Shown here in pieces: positions 11,246-21,996 of a DNA stretch of 64,000 nucleotides. The position numbers were made by a program, and so were the translations under genes. Position 1 is the first letter of the stretch, and the number at the start of each line of letters is the position of its first letter. The DNA comes from Mesostigma viride (Eukaryota; Streptophyta; Mesostigmatophyceae; Mesostigmatales; Mesostigmataceae). The notes under the pieces are model-generated. The model did no database searches. It was not told the DNA's origin and was given only the letters and a program-made list of their open reading frames with translations. Location: contig RPFO01002194.1 of the NCBI GenBank assembly GCA_009746045.1, positions 150,547-214,546 of the forward strand, written 5' to 3'.

Positions 11246-11494
11246 GTAGTGGCTACGCACATATGGGCTCTATGTGTCATACTCCTACATATGTTATACA
11301 TACATGTCCCTATTACTCCTATGGGGCATGCTACCTATTCTGCACGTTTGCTCATGGCGTAGGGACACTTGATCTGTGTGCAACCGATAATACGCTGGAA
11401 ATTAAATCAATCAAGTGCAAATATGGTAGTTCTTGCAGATTTGTATGACAACATTGTTATTGTTATATGGTGCATGGGGGTGGGGTTAGAACCC

Positions 11495-11785
11495 CCACCC
11501 CCACCCCACTTCACCGCACTTCACCCCACTTCACCCCACTTCACCCCACTTCACCCCACTTCACCCCACTTCACCCCACTTCACACCCCACCCCCACCCC
11601 ACCCCCACCCCCCCCCCCCCACCCCACCCCCACCCCCACCCCCACCCCCACCCCACCCCACCCCACCCCCACCCCACCCCCACCCCCACCCCCACCCCCA
11701 CCCCCACCCCCACCCCACCCCACCCACCCCCACCCCCACCCCACCCCACCCCCACCCCACCCCCACCCCACCCCCACCCCCACCA
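11495..11785. repeat. (CACTTCACCC)n then (CCCCAC)n low-complexity tract
   Basis: A 10-bp unit repeated about eight times, followed by about 200 bp of C-rich CCCCAC/CCCCCAC repeats. Long His/Pro or Gly/Trp frames on both strands are artefacts. Confidence 0.95.
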
Positions 11786-12619
11786 TATAACAACAACATA
11801 ACAACACCACGATAAGAAATGACATCGTGGTGCAGTCGCCACCGCCATCATCAAGGAGACAACCTGCGCAGGCCAGAAATCGGGAGAATTCGGGCAATCA
11901 TGTACAAGACAACAGGCTCCAGGTCAGCCAAGCGCTCGTACGTGCGAAACTTGATGACTGGGTCTGCAATCGCCATAATCCAAGTGATGCACATGTACAA
12001 CCACGTCATAACTCGGAAGCTTTGGATTAGGATCATAAAAGATTGACTCAAACAATTACCGTGCTAGCAAGATGTGGGCAAGAGAATGCATCCATGGTTG
12101 TTGTAATGGTGTAAAAAGGGTGCCAGATTTTCAAGTAAGGAATCATGAATAACCATGCCGCACCTCATGGCCATGCATATACATGGTGGCAAAAAATTTC
12201 ACATCATCCACACGGCCATGTGTGTGCCTGCACGTGTATGGTTGTGAAAATTGACAGCATTTTTATTATGCACACGCCCATGTATGCATGATTGCCTATG
12301 ACGTCCACGCAGGCATTAAAATTCACAAGGCCTCGCATTCGATCGTGCTTGCAAAAAACTGTCCATCAACACAATACGCCTAGCCTGCAGCCTGCATGTA
12401 GTGCATGGTTGCACAAAACAGAACTACATGAACACAATGAATGAATGCGCAAACTTTGTGCCCACACTTGGAATTACCCCAAACTGAACAACGCGGTTAT
12501 AATGCACATGGCCTCACATTTACTCATGCGAAAACCCTTTAAGCATCAGCACAATGGCCATCATGGGAACCCAGCAACGGGATTCGTGATTGGAAGGATT
12601 CTGAATCACGCACCTGTGT
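11786..12619. other. Intergenic, no gene recognised
   Basis: Mixed sequence with only short chance frames and frequent CATGCA motifs. Confidence 0.3.
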
Positions 12620-13141
12620 TCAGTCATATTTGCAAAGAACCGACATCGGGTTGACCAGAGCTGACGTCCACGGACCACTCTTCGTCACTGGAATTCCCTT
12701 CATTATCCTCAGAACTTGAATTGGGCTCAGAGCTTGAACCAGCTGCGACGTGTAGAAACTGCCCCGGCTGCTTGGTCGGTAAGAAATGCATTTCTGGGTG
12801 CGCACCAGCTTCCAAAACTTCTCCGAATCCCCGGAATCTGAAGACCCCCCGGAATCTGTTCTTGCCAAAACGGCCTCCGCTTCATTCCCTTGCCGGTTGT
12901 GAGTCTCAGAAGCCAAGGATGCAGAAGCTGGTTGTTCTTCCTGGATCACTGTAAGACCTGAAGGCGATGCCTTGGTACTCATGTCCTCATCATTTGTAGA
13001 GGACGCTAGGTCTGGGGTGGAGTTCAACTCATCATCAACATCAACGCTGGGCTGGACCTTCACCGGTGTAGAGGCCCCGGAAGCTGCCTCATAAGCAGCC
13101 TCCGAATCTGCCTCTGAACCATGATGAAGCGCTTTATCCAT
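12620..13141 (-). CDS. Hypothetical acidic Ser/Glu-rich protein (N-terminal exon?)
   Basis: ATG at 13,141 opens 173 codons rich in Ser, Glu, Asp and Ala (start MDKALHHGSEADSEAAYEAA). After about residue 105 the reading becomes less acidic. An overlapping minus frame (12,624-12,815) continues the acidic character with SSEDNEGNSSDEEWSVD. The change of frame suggests an intron or a frameshift near 12,800. No domain was recognised. An acidic, unstructured N-terminal region of a nuclear protein or a transposase is possible. Confidence 0.35.
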   Translation of the reverse strand: MDKALHHGSEADSEAAYEAASGASTPVKVQPSVDVDDELNSTPDLASSTNDEDMSTKASPSGLTVIQEEQPASASLASETHNRQGNEAEAVLARTDSGGSSDSGDSEKFWKLVRTQKCISYRPSSRGSFYTSQLVQALSPIQVLRIMKGIPVTKSGPWTSALVNPMSVLCKYD

Positions 13142-13329
13142 CGTTTCAAGAAGAAAAACAAGCTATATGTACCGCTGCTCACGTAGTGTAAGTATTTATG
13201 CAGTTAACGATACTTGATAATAAAGCCACGTCGAATTATATACAATACGTATGTGCGGTGTAGTGAAATATTGGTCTTGGTAGTGATATGTGACCACTTG
13301 TGTGACCACAGTACACCGCCTCACGGGTA

Positions 13330-13805
13330 CGTGGGCTGTTCCCACACCACGTGGAAGTGGGACGTTTGCGTACTACGTAGCCGTGAAAGTGGGACGGTTC
13401 GCGTACCACTTAGCCGTGAAAGTGGGACGGTTCGCGTACCACGTAGCCGTGGAAGTGGGCTGTATGCGCCTGTGGGACGGTCTCAACCACAATCTGAGTA
13501 CGTGGAACAGGTGCCCCACCTTGCCGCGTAGGTGGGACAGTCCCATCCAAAATCCGAGTACGTGGAACATGTGGCCCACCTTGCTGCGTATGTGGAACAG
13601 TCCCATCCAAAATCTGAGTACGAGGAACAGGTGCCCCACCTTGCTGCGTAGGTGGAACAGTCCCATCCAAAATCTGAGTACGTGGAACAGGTGCCCCACC
13701 TTGCTGCGTTGAGTTGCTGCGTTGGTGGGACTGGCTCTTCCAAAATCTGAGTACGTGGAACAGGTGGCCCACCTTGCTGCGTTGGTCGGTGGGCTGTCGC
13801 ATCCA
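13330..13805. repeat. 60-bp minisatellite with CCCACCTTG(C)TGCGTA core
   Basis: Units of 60 bp start with GAGTACGTGGAACAG at 13,496, 13,556, 13,616, 13,676 (73 bp, with an internal 13-bp duplication) and 13,749. They are preceded by three shorter units with GTGGGACGGTTCGCGTACCA (13,380-13,450). Frames of 105-143 codons on both strands only read the repeat. Confidence 0.93.
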
Positions 13806-14159
13806 CAAAACGTACATCAGTACACGTGGCACTGTAGGCGCCCCACCTTATGAATTCCCCTTCTGCCGGCGTAATTAACATGGTATATACTGTAAGGAGG
13901 TGAGAGAGGCACACGCTGGCTACGTACAGTACGTTGGCACGTGACTTTTGTTAGAGAGTGCTAGTCAGCTGCATCAGTTAATGATCAATTAACTAATTAT
14001 TGAACACGTGACTGCATCCGTGGTCTGAGGTCTCTAACTATATACGGTGAGCCGCTATGGCGAGCGGCTCAGGCGAGCCGGAGTGCAGTCCATATCATCC
14101 GCAGGGCCAGCTGTCGGCGGCTCGGTGATGCCCCCGCAGGTCTGGACCTGCAAGCTTTC
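13806..14159. other. Spacer
   Basis: No gene. It includes AT-rich tail-like sequence (TTAATTAACTAATTATTG near 13,985) next to CACGTGACTGC, which resembles a piece of a LINE family-1 3' end in reverse. Confidence 0.35.
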
Positions 14160-14602
14160 TTGTGCCGCATGTCACCGAGGACGAGGGAAAAGCAACTACG
14201 ACAGGCAGGGCTAACCACGGCATCAGAAGCGGGGCTGGTAAACTCCGACAAACCAGCTGACAAGGGCGAAAAAGTAAGCCGTGCGCCGCGAGATGAAATT
14301 ACGTTCAGGGATATGCGCACCAAGCGGAAGATTCTGGACGCCTTTCACGAGAGCGGATTGTCGCAGCGCCAATTCTGCAAAACTAGCGACCCCCCATCCC
14401 GATTTCAACCTTCAACCGCATGCTCACAGAGGAGGCGGCCATCAAGGCTGCAGCAGACAACCCCAAGCTAGCGGGGAAGAAGTGCCCAAGTCGTGTCAGA
14501 AACCCGACTACGGCCAAGTTTCCCTTGGTGGAGAAAGAGGTGGCCACTGAGATTCGCGAGTATCGGAGCAAGGGGTACATGGTCAACCGCGCGCTTGTGC
14601 GC
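14160..14602 (+). pseudogene. Helix-turn-helix DNA-binding region, pogo/CENP-B-like
   Basis: Three frames must be joined. They give RKILDAFHESGLSQRQFCK (psq-type helix-turn-helix), then HPDFN, then RMLTEEAAIKAAADNPKLAG, FPLVEKEVATEIREYRSKG and VNRALVR. This order resembles the psq plus CENP-B-type N-terminal domains of pogo/Tigger transposases. A canonical donor CGC|GTAAGT follows at 14,603. At least two indels separate the frames near 14,390-14,425, so this copy is broken. The catalytic DDE domain was not found downstream. Confidence 0.5.
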
Positions 14603-14928
14603 GTAAGTTTATTTCCATCATAATTGTCGGTATTTTTCCTGCTGCATTTTGTACATGTCGCACTAGTTTGCTGAGTTTCGATTGTTTCATGAGTATGCAT
14701 GCAGCCCGGCCCCGTGAGAATTTGACGTGGAAGAGCTCGAGCCGAAAGTATGTAATGGTCTTCTTCGTTGCATGCAGCCAAATGATGCAGCGTAACCACC
14801 CAGCAACGGGTGATCATGAATTATGTAAGGGTTGGAAACTAGCAGTCTTGCTCATTTCTTGGCGATATATCCCAGCTGCCCCCCCTTTATTTGAAAGATA
14901 TTGCTCATGATGCAAGAAGGCTGGAGCA

Positions 14929-15902
14929 GTGAAGGCAACCTGGGACAAGGCCGGATGTGAGGCAGCTGACGTGGTGGGAAGGGGGGGGGCAGCCGACCAG
15001 GTGGGGGCAGCAGGGGTCGGCAACCCAGCGGCGGGAGCACCACCACCAACGGATCAGGCCACCCGCCCAGCCAAGAAAAAGTCCAAGCCTTCTCTCCCTC
15101 CTCTCGAGCTTCCGCCACAGCGCACTGTGGCAAAGCATGCCGAGGTGCTGACAACGGCGGACTGGGCCAAATACCAGGTTTTCACCTTGTATGGTGACGG
15201 CCTGACGTACTACGGAAACCCTGACCCACAGGACCCGTATGCAAAGAAGTATGACAACCACTGGCGCATGGTGGTCAAGTAAGTATCGTTGCATGGGTTG
15301 GCTCCAAGATATACTGGACCATTTATGTGACAAGAATGTACACTCTGTATGTAACTCTGCAAACCCATGCCATGTGTGACTAGGTAGCATGCAGTACATA
15401 TGTCTACCGCACACATGCGACAGGTCACGCCGGCATGATCAAATGGGCCAACATATCAGTAGGCGTATGAGCACACACACATCACACATCACACATCACA
15501 CATCACCCATCACACATCGCACATCACACATCACCCATCACACATCACGCGTACATCACACGTACATATGCACTGTCACACGCACATGCACCACAACACA
15601 GGGACGCACCCCCCACACCCCCACACCCCCACACCCCCACCCCACCCCAACCCCCACCCCCACCACCACCATGTACCGCCGCCGCCGCCGCCACCACCAC
15701 CACCACAACAACAACCACCAACAACAACAACAACATTGTACTTCGCATTTGTAATGCATTATTATGGTGTGTGGTTGTGTGTCTTGGCACGTTTCTTATG
15801 TGCAGGTACCCTAAACAGCATGAGCAGAAGCGCACGGAAAGGGTGAAGCAAACGTTTGTGATCGCTGACTACGGAGTCGCATGGTGCCTTGTTGCGATGT
15901 AG
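14929..15902 (+). CDS. Hypothetical gene, last two exons
   Basis: The first visible exon reads to 15,278 (...NHWRMVVK) and is joined across a GTAAGT...GTGCAG intron (15,279-15,805) to an exon at 15,806-15,902. The split codon AA|G is restored, followed by YPKQHEQKRTERVKQTFVIA and a TAG stop. The perfect frame across the intron supports a real transcript. The upstream border is unknown: there is an acceptor-like AG at 14,927-14,928, and the listed first codon is GTG. The product is not recognised. It could be the C terminus of the gene whose DNA-binding part lies at 14,160-14,602, with the middle missing. Confidence 0.5.
15480..15735. repeat. Intronic microsatellites (CACATCA)n, (CCCCCACA)n, (CCG)n, (CAA)n
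   Basis: Four different simple repeats lie one after another inside the 527-bp intron 15,279-15,805. Confidence 0.9.
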
Positions 15903-16139
15903 ACTTTTCCCTGTGGGCCCAACTGCCCTTCATGTTTTTAATATCTGGCCATCATGTTGTAAACGGAGGTATTAGGGTTGCGTCATTAATAATCGCACCC
16001 GCCTGCCGTATTTCTGGCACACCTTGAATAGGCTAGGTAGGGCTTGCCGTGACCTTTCCGGCACAGTTTATATAGCACTGAAACGAGTGCAGACAGTATA
16101 GCTGAAACTAGCTCATTATAGGTGTTACACATCCATGCC
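15903..16139. other. 3' flank of the 14.9-15.9 kb gene
   Basis: A TGTAA pentamer, the usual chlorophyte polyadenylation signal, lies at 15,957-15,961, 55 bp after the stop codon. Otherwise nothing was recognised. Confidence 0.4.
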
Positions 16140-16400
16140 ACACAACTCGGTGGGACATGTCCCACCAACCTGTGTTTTGTATGTGTATGAACATGTGTCC
16201 CACCTACATGTAATTGAAAATTTGCCTGTCCCACCGACCTGAATTTTGAACATGTAACTGTCCCACCACACTGAATTTTGAAAGCTACCCTGTCCCACTT
16301 ACATGAATACCTGAAACATGGCTGTTCCACGTACCTGAACCTGGTGTCTCTCCTAGGTGAAAAGTGTCCCACTCGCGTCCCACCTACGTGAGCTGCCCCT
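16140..16400. repeat. TGTCCCACC(T/G)AC-TGAA repeat cluster
   Basis: About eight units of 35-45 bp with TGTCCCACC and TGAATTTTGAA, related to the cluster at 11,030-11,245. It ends with CACCTACGTGAGCTGCCCCTG, close in reverse to the border at 11,015. Confidence 0.8.
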
Positions 16401-16429
16401 GTAGTTAGCTGCTGGATTACATAAATACA

Positions 16430-16640
16430 TAGTCACTGGTGCAGGTGCACTTTGTGCACCCAGAGCACGTGTAGTTTACACCCTACCCTCGCAGGAAGTA
16501 GCCCAGAAGTCCTGTATATTGAAAGCCATAGGCCCCTTCTCAGGGATGTGTGCTACATCTACTCCCAACGGAGATATGTTCCAATTTAATTTCCAATTTA
16601 AGTTAAATTTTAATTTAACTTAATAGTATAACTAGGCTGA
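16430..16640 (+). mobile_element. 3' end of an ORF1-only LINE copy
   Basis: Matches the tail of the 50,552-52,384 element: GGTGCAGGTGCAC, CAGGAAGTAGCC, GCTACATCTACTCCC and the terminal hairpin CTCCCAACGGAG (16,562-16,573), ending in an AATTTAATT-rich tail. Confidence 0.75.
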
Positions 16641-16669
16641 GCTGACGTGGACCGCGCCCACCATGTGTC

Positions 16670-16755
16670 TGTACATCCCTCCATCCATCGGGGTTAATGC
16701 TCCGTGACTCCCCAACGGGAGCACAAGGTTAATTGATTAATTAATTAATCTGTCT
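16670..16755 (+). mobile_element. 3' tail of LINE family 2
   Basis: Same sequence as the end of the LINE at 30,863-31,655: CATCCATCGGGGTTAATGC, the hairpin CTCCCCAACGGGAG (16,708-16,721) and a (TTAA)n tail. Confidence 0.8.
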
Positions 16756-17074
16756 AGGTATCTTGAGGAGACAACCAGATATGCCTTAACAGATGGGGTC
16801 CACACCAGATGATGTACCAGCCACCGGTCTTTGCCCATGCAGAGAGGCACTCTCTTATCAGCTTATTAGTCTCGTGTCCCTGTTGGGGGACCATGTACGG
16901 AGCACCGAATCCCCCAATTTAAGATATATTGGATGTCTCCCCGAGACGTCAATATGTACATTATAGATGTCCACAGCTAGTCTAAAATATGGGCCTCAAG
17001 TGAGCCCTTGAGCTAGTGTTGCGCGCAAACTATGCCTACTATGCATTATATATTTCCTAGGAGTCCCACATGGG
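16756..17074. other. Spacer with decayed element pieces
   Basis: GCAGAGAGGCACTCTCTTATCAG near 16,838 resembles the internal hairpin of the ORF1-only element. No gene was seen. Confidence 0.3.
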
Positions 17075-17432
17075 GGGTGCATGGTAGTCTTTGACAATGT
17101 CCGCTTACCCCACGAGCTGGCAAGGCGGAGGGCCTCCAGCTTCACGAGCTCACCAATGAGGCCCATGCGGGCAAGGATTTCGTCTGTCCGACTGGCGGGC
17201 AAACGCATGTGCAAGCTTCTCGGAGTTCTCACCTTCCACCAGGTCGAAGTGCTTGATGTTTAGATGCGCTTGTCGAGCCTTGGCCTCCCGTCGCGGATGG
17301 GAGGTCGAGCGTCTGTTGCTTGAGCTGCATGTGCTGCGATGGCGGAGGTCCACTCAGGTGGTGGTGGTGTGGTTCAGCAGTATGGCGGGCGGCCGGCCCA
17401 GGTCTGAGGGGGAGGAGCATCGCCCTGCATGC
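17075..17432 (-). pseudogene. ORF1-only LINE, internal ORF1 fragment, inverted
   Basis: The minus strand matches the ORF1 region at 10,150-10,460, with motifs NIKHFDLVEGEN and MGLIGELVKLEALRL. It abuts LINE copy A at about 17,432, where sequence changes to family-1 ORF2 on the plus strand. It belongs to a different family from copy A. Confidence 0.7.
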
Positions 17433-20015
17433 TGGATTCCCCTCGCACTTTCGTAAGCACATGGCACCACCTCATTTGCGCACACTGCAGTTGCTTGAGA
17501 AATCTGACGAAGCTCTGGAGGACTTCCCTGAAAAACGCGCCCACAAGCGCGCGGCAGAGGACCGAGTTCGTCGACGCGCTGGACATCCCGGCCAGCCACG
17601 CCCAGCTGTTCGCTGCCGCGGCCCGGCATCGGCCCTTCGGCACCTCGCTGCCAGGCAAGCTGCCCGCAGCCGGGGCCCTGCTGCCCCCCCGCCGCCCGCC
17701 CCGCCGTTCACCAGCCTGCACCGGCTCCCCGTTGTCATCCAGGCCCGGCAAGCCCTGCGCGACAACTGCGACCCCGCCCGCTACGCCCGCCTCAAAGCCT
17801 ACTACCACTCGGCCATCCGGCAGGCGACCAAGGAGCAGGAGGACCTCCATGTCCGCGAGTACTTCGCCCACCTCAACGACAAGCACGGCAAGTACGCCTG
17901 GACCCGCCTGCGTCACGCCCAACGCCCTGCCGGCGGCGCGCAGCCGGCGCCGCGGACGCTCTCTGGCTCACCGCAGCAGCAGCTTGACCAGTGGTATTCC
18001 TCCCAGTCCCGGCTGCTCGGCGCCCCCCCGCCGCCTCCGCCGCTTGGCCCTCTGGCGGCCGCACGCCTGGCAGTGGCGCCTGCGGACGTCCCTGCGCCGC
18101 CCACGCCGCCCGCCACTGAGCAGGACTACACGTATCCGGCCCTGACGGAACCCCTGGCCGACCCCAACGAGCTACCGCCGTTCACCGAGCTCGAGCTGAG
18201 CACCGCCGCCAAGCAAGTACTCCGCTTCTACGCCGCCGTTGGACCTGACCAGCTCCCCGCCCCGGTGATCACGGGGTTCCTGCTTGACGTCTGCAACCGG
18301 ATCCTGCTTGCCGACGCGCCGCCGATTCCTGAGTGGCAGCACAGCTACCGTATTATGCTGTACAAAAACAAAGGTTCCCCTGACGACCCCGCCAACTACC
18401 GAGGAGTCTGCATCCAGAGCGCCGCACTCAAGTTGTTCATGCGCATGATCCTCAACCGCCTTCGTTCTGCTCTCGACTGTCACCTAGGAGAAAGTCAAAT
18501 GGGCTTCCGTCCTGGGCGCAACACCGTCATGGCCATCTTCGTCGCGCGTCGCCTCTTCGAGGAAATCGCTCTCCTGCAACCTGGTGACTGTTTCCCGCCA
18601 TCCTGATCGTCGTCGACTTCATCAAGGCTTTTGATTCTGTCCTCCGGGACGCTCTATGGGCTGTCCTTGCTCGCGCTCGCGTCCCCACTCCCCTGATTAC
18701 CGTCATCCGCATGCTGTATGAGGGGTCGACCACTTCGGTGCGCACTCAACACGGCTTTACCCCCCCATGCCCACTGCAGACCGGCGTCTTGCAGGGTTGC
18801 GTCCTGTCGCCGTACCTGTTTATTATTGTAGTGGATTATGTTACATATGCGCCAGGCATGTGCTCGCTTTGCTAGCATGGCAGCTGGCCGTGCCCCTGGC
18901 CTAGCGGTCACGAAGGAGCTTGGAGAAGGGGGGCCGACTAACAAGCAGAATTTACTAGCTGACCTCATTTATGCCGACGACATCACGCTCATCGAGAAGC
19001 CGGAGTCTGCCCAACTTTGGCTGGACTGCCTGGCGCTCAAGGCTCGGGCGGTTGGTCTAGAAATCAGCCCCAAAACGGAGGCCCTGGCCCTCGGCATGGA
19101 AGGGCCCCCACCCACACTCCGCCTCTTAGACAATGCCGAGGTCAACTACCCTCCTTCAGGCCGCTTCAAGCTGCTCGGCAGTTGGCTTCCCGACTGCAAG
19201 GACGACATGACGACACGGATCGGCATGGCGTGGGCGCAACTCCATGACCAGTGACCGCCGCTGGTGGAGCAACCCCGCCCTACCCCGGATCGTCAAGCGT
19301 GACCTCTTCAAGGTCGTCATTCTGACGATCCTGACCTACAGTACGGCGCCGAGACCTGGACACTGACGCAGGAGCCGGAGCAACGACTCGACGGCACCGT
19401 CACCAAGATGCTGCGCAAGGCCCTTACAGTAACATCCCCTTTGGTTTGCACATTAGTAATGAGCACTTGTACGCTGATTTGCCCTATGTTTCCCACATTA
19501 TTAGGCACAGGCGCCTGGGCCTAGCCGGGCACCTGGCCCGCACAGATCAGGTAGACACATCAGATAGACTAGCTGGCACCAAGCCCGCCCAGCCTGGGCG
19601 ATATGTCCTCACCTGGCGTGCCCCAGGCCGCGCGCGGCAGGGCCGCCAGTGACCCGTGGACTTTTCGTGATAGACTCGGCATGGACATGTGCTACACACA
19701 CTAGACATGACGGGCTCACACCCGGGCAGCCTCGCTCCTGGTTTGTCTGTAATATGGAGGCAGATGGTACGCAAGGATAGATGGCAAGTAGTGATGAAGG
19801 AGACCACCCCCAAGTCTGTGGGGGCTCCGCGTGTGACTGCGTATGGCATTAATTCATAGCGATTCGGGCCGCGGTGCCCACAACCCTGTAACTATAGGAC
19901 CTAGATAGCTTACACCATCCATTCCATCCCATGTTCCCCTCCCACTGAGGGCTTACATATGCTCACGTGACGCAGTCACGTGTCTATTAATTAATTAATG
20001 AGGGCTCACAGGCAG
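17433..20015 (+). pseudogene. LINE family 1, copy A (5'-truncated ORF2)
   Basis: It begins within the last part of the endonuclease/linker and runs through the reverse transcriptase. RT landmarks are KNKGSPDDPANYRGVCIQSA, QMGFRPGRN, VDFIKAFDSV, LQGCVLSPYL and LIYADDITLIEK, followed by TYGAETWTLTQE-type thumb and C-terminal sequence to TGA near 19,652. Indels at about 18,590 (CTGGTGACTG against CTGGTGAG), 19,253 and 19,340 break the frame. The 3' untranslated region ends with CACGTGACGCAGTCACGTG and (TTAA)n. No target duplication was found. Confidence 0.85.
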
Positions 20016-20052
20016 TAGTGTGGACTGCGGAAGGCACCACCCCACGGAGCTA

Positions 20053-20294
20053 TTAATTAATTAATTAATAGACACGTGACTGCGTGCCACGGAGCTATGT
20101 TCTTAATTACTAATTAATGTGCAAACCAAAGGGGATGTTAAGAGCCTTGCGCAGCATCTTGGTGACGTTGCCGTCGAGTCGTTGCTCCAGCTCCTGCGTC
20201 AGTGTCCAGGTCTCGGCGCCGTACTGTAGGTCAGAATCGTCAGAATGACGACCTTGAAGAGGTCACGCTTGAGGATCCGGGGTAGGGCGGGGTT
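20053..20294 (-). pseudogene. LINE family 1 remnant, minus strand
   Basis: 20,053-20,087 is the inverted family-1 tail (TTAATTAATAGACACGTGAC). 20,121-20,294 is the inverted ORF2 thumb region. A few bases of the same fragment continue at 26,605-26,625, so this remnant was the landing site of copy B. Confidence 0.65.
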
Positions 20295-20400
20295 ATAAGG
20301 AAAACGATCAGAAAATGCGGTGACGGAATGCAATATTCGAGAATGCTCATAAATTTTGACTCTGGCCATGAAATTTCATCGGGTTGGTTGCATTAGACTT

Positions 20401-20413
20401 GTCTTTTGAAGAC
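20401..20413 (+). promoter_or_regulatory. 5' untranslated hairpin of LINE family 1
   Basis: GTCTT-TTG-AAGAC followed by GAACACGCTGATAT. It corresponds to GTCTT-TCT-AAGAC at 9241 and 50,553, with the stem conserved and the loop changed. Confidence 0.55.
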
Positions 20414-20512
20414 GAACACGCTGATATTATTTTCTGCAGCTATCGCTCAATATTTCCGGAGATACCGGCACCGCCCTGCCCAGCAAATATCGCTGTTTTT
20501 CAGCTCGACATG

Positions 20513-21996
20513 GCGGAATACGACTCATCCCAGCAATCACAAGCGTCCGCGGCCCTGCACCAACTCGCTGATGAAGCCATGGCGTCATTGGAAAAGTCCC
20601 CTTGCACGCTATGCCGGACGCCACTGTCAGCATCCAGCCGCTCCACAGTCCACCGCTCCGCCGAACAGCGACCCTGCCATGGATACCCGCGAGGAGACCT
20701 TTTCTGCCGAGGAAGCTGCCGCGTTTTTACCTGGCAAATGGCCAGGCCTTAACGCCATCATGCGCTTGTCCCGAGCTGCCGCCCTCACCATCCTGCACCT
20801 GGCTGCCGAGAAAAAGTGCGAGATCCGGGACTGCAACCAACAGGTTACCCACCTGTCGGACTTTCTCCACGACAACCCCGACGACACCGACCTCTGCCTC
20901 GCAGTCTGGTGGACGTGCTCCCGTCATTCCGACAGCGCCCTTGAGCGCTTTGTCATGGCCTCTCTGGACCTGGGAGCCGACCCCACTGTTGCTGCGGCCA
21001 TCGACATCACCGCCAAGCAAGTCGCCAATACGTGCTTCGATCGCCTCCCCTCCCTCCTCAACGCTGCCCTCAACCCTGTCCACAACCACCTCGCCACCCA
21101 CCACGCCCATTCCTCACACGCCGCGACACCTCCATCCACTCCGCCATCACCCACATTGCAGCCGGACTGCAGCAGCAGCAGCAGCTCCTCCACCAGCTGC
21201 TCCAGCAACAACTTGCCGCCTCCATAGTACAGTAACTCCTGCCAAGACCACCTATGCCGCCACGCTTCAGAACCCTACGGAGCTCATCAACGAAATCAAA
21301 ACAGCCGTCAAGGCCAGCACACGGGATGCTATGCACGAACCCATTCGCTCATGCAGTCTTGTGGTACGTGGCGTCCCCTCGAACGCCAACGATGCACGCC
21401 TGGGCACCTACCTCCGGGGCGACCCCTTCCTGGGGAAGCTCGGCGTGGCCCAAAACATCGTAATTAAAACGGCATGCCGGCTCAGCGGCCCCACCGCCCC
21501 TGTCTTGGTGGAATTCCACCGCAAGGAGGACAAACTGCAGGTGCAGAAGGCCCGCCGGAACCTCCACGATACCCAACTGAGCATAGACAATTACTACAGC
21601 CCGGAGCAGCTTGAGGCCTGGGCTGCCGCCCTGAACCGGCCGGAGGTCCACGAGGCTCGGGCAGCCAAGCAGGCCAACCCGCAACTACGGTGCAGCATCT
21701 ATGCCCGCCTCTTTATTGGCGTCTTCATCGTCCGCATGAACGGCCAGGACCTTCCTCCAATGACGGCGACCCCCATGGATACCGCCGTGCCAGCGCCCCA
21801 GCCCCCTGCTCGGCCCCCGCCGTCACCGCCATCGCCACTGGCATCGACGGTCACCTGCTCCCCAGCACGTGTGGGGATCTGCCGGGGCAACTTCAGCTCA
21901 GGTATGGTTGCCAGGCTTGGCCGTCCCCCTAATAAATTCGTTCGCTTTGCACCTGAACTGGAGCCCTCGCTGCGAACCCTTCTCTCCTATCAATGA
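20513..21996 (+). pseudogene. LINE family 1 ORF1 (RNA-binding protein), frameshifted
   Basis: ATG at about 20,511 starts MAEYDSSQQSQASAALHQ. The frame shifts near 20,680 and 21,230. Pieces read METHRE-like acidic sequence, TILHLAAEKKCEIRDCNQQ, then CSLVVRGVPSNANDARLG and VLVEFHRKEDKLQVQKARR, which fits the RRM-like and C-terminal RNA-binding region of L1-type ORF1 proteins. The final stop TGA overlaps the next ATG (ATGA at 21,993). It is a different sequence family from the ORF1 at 50,606. Confidence 0.65.

Noticed and set aside
11369-11897. Pro/His and Gly/Trp/Val-rich frames on both strands
   Set aside because: They read the CCCCAC microsatellite only.
17075-20015. Twin-priming 5' inversion in LINE copy A
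   Set aside because: The inverted part belongs to the ORF1-only family and not to family 1, so it is not an inversion of the same RNA.
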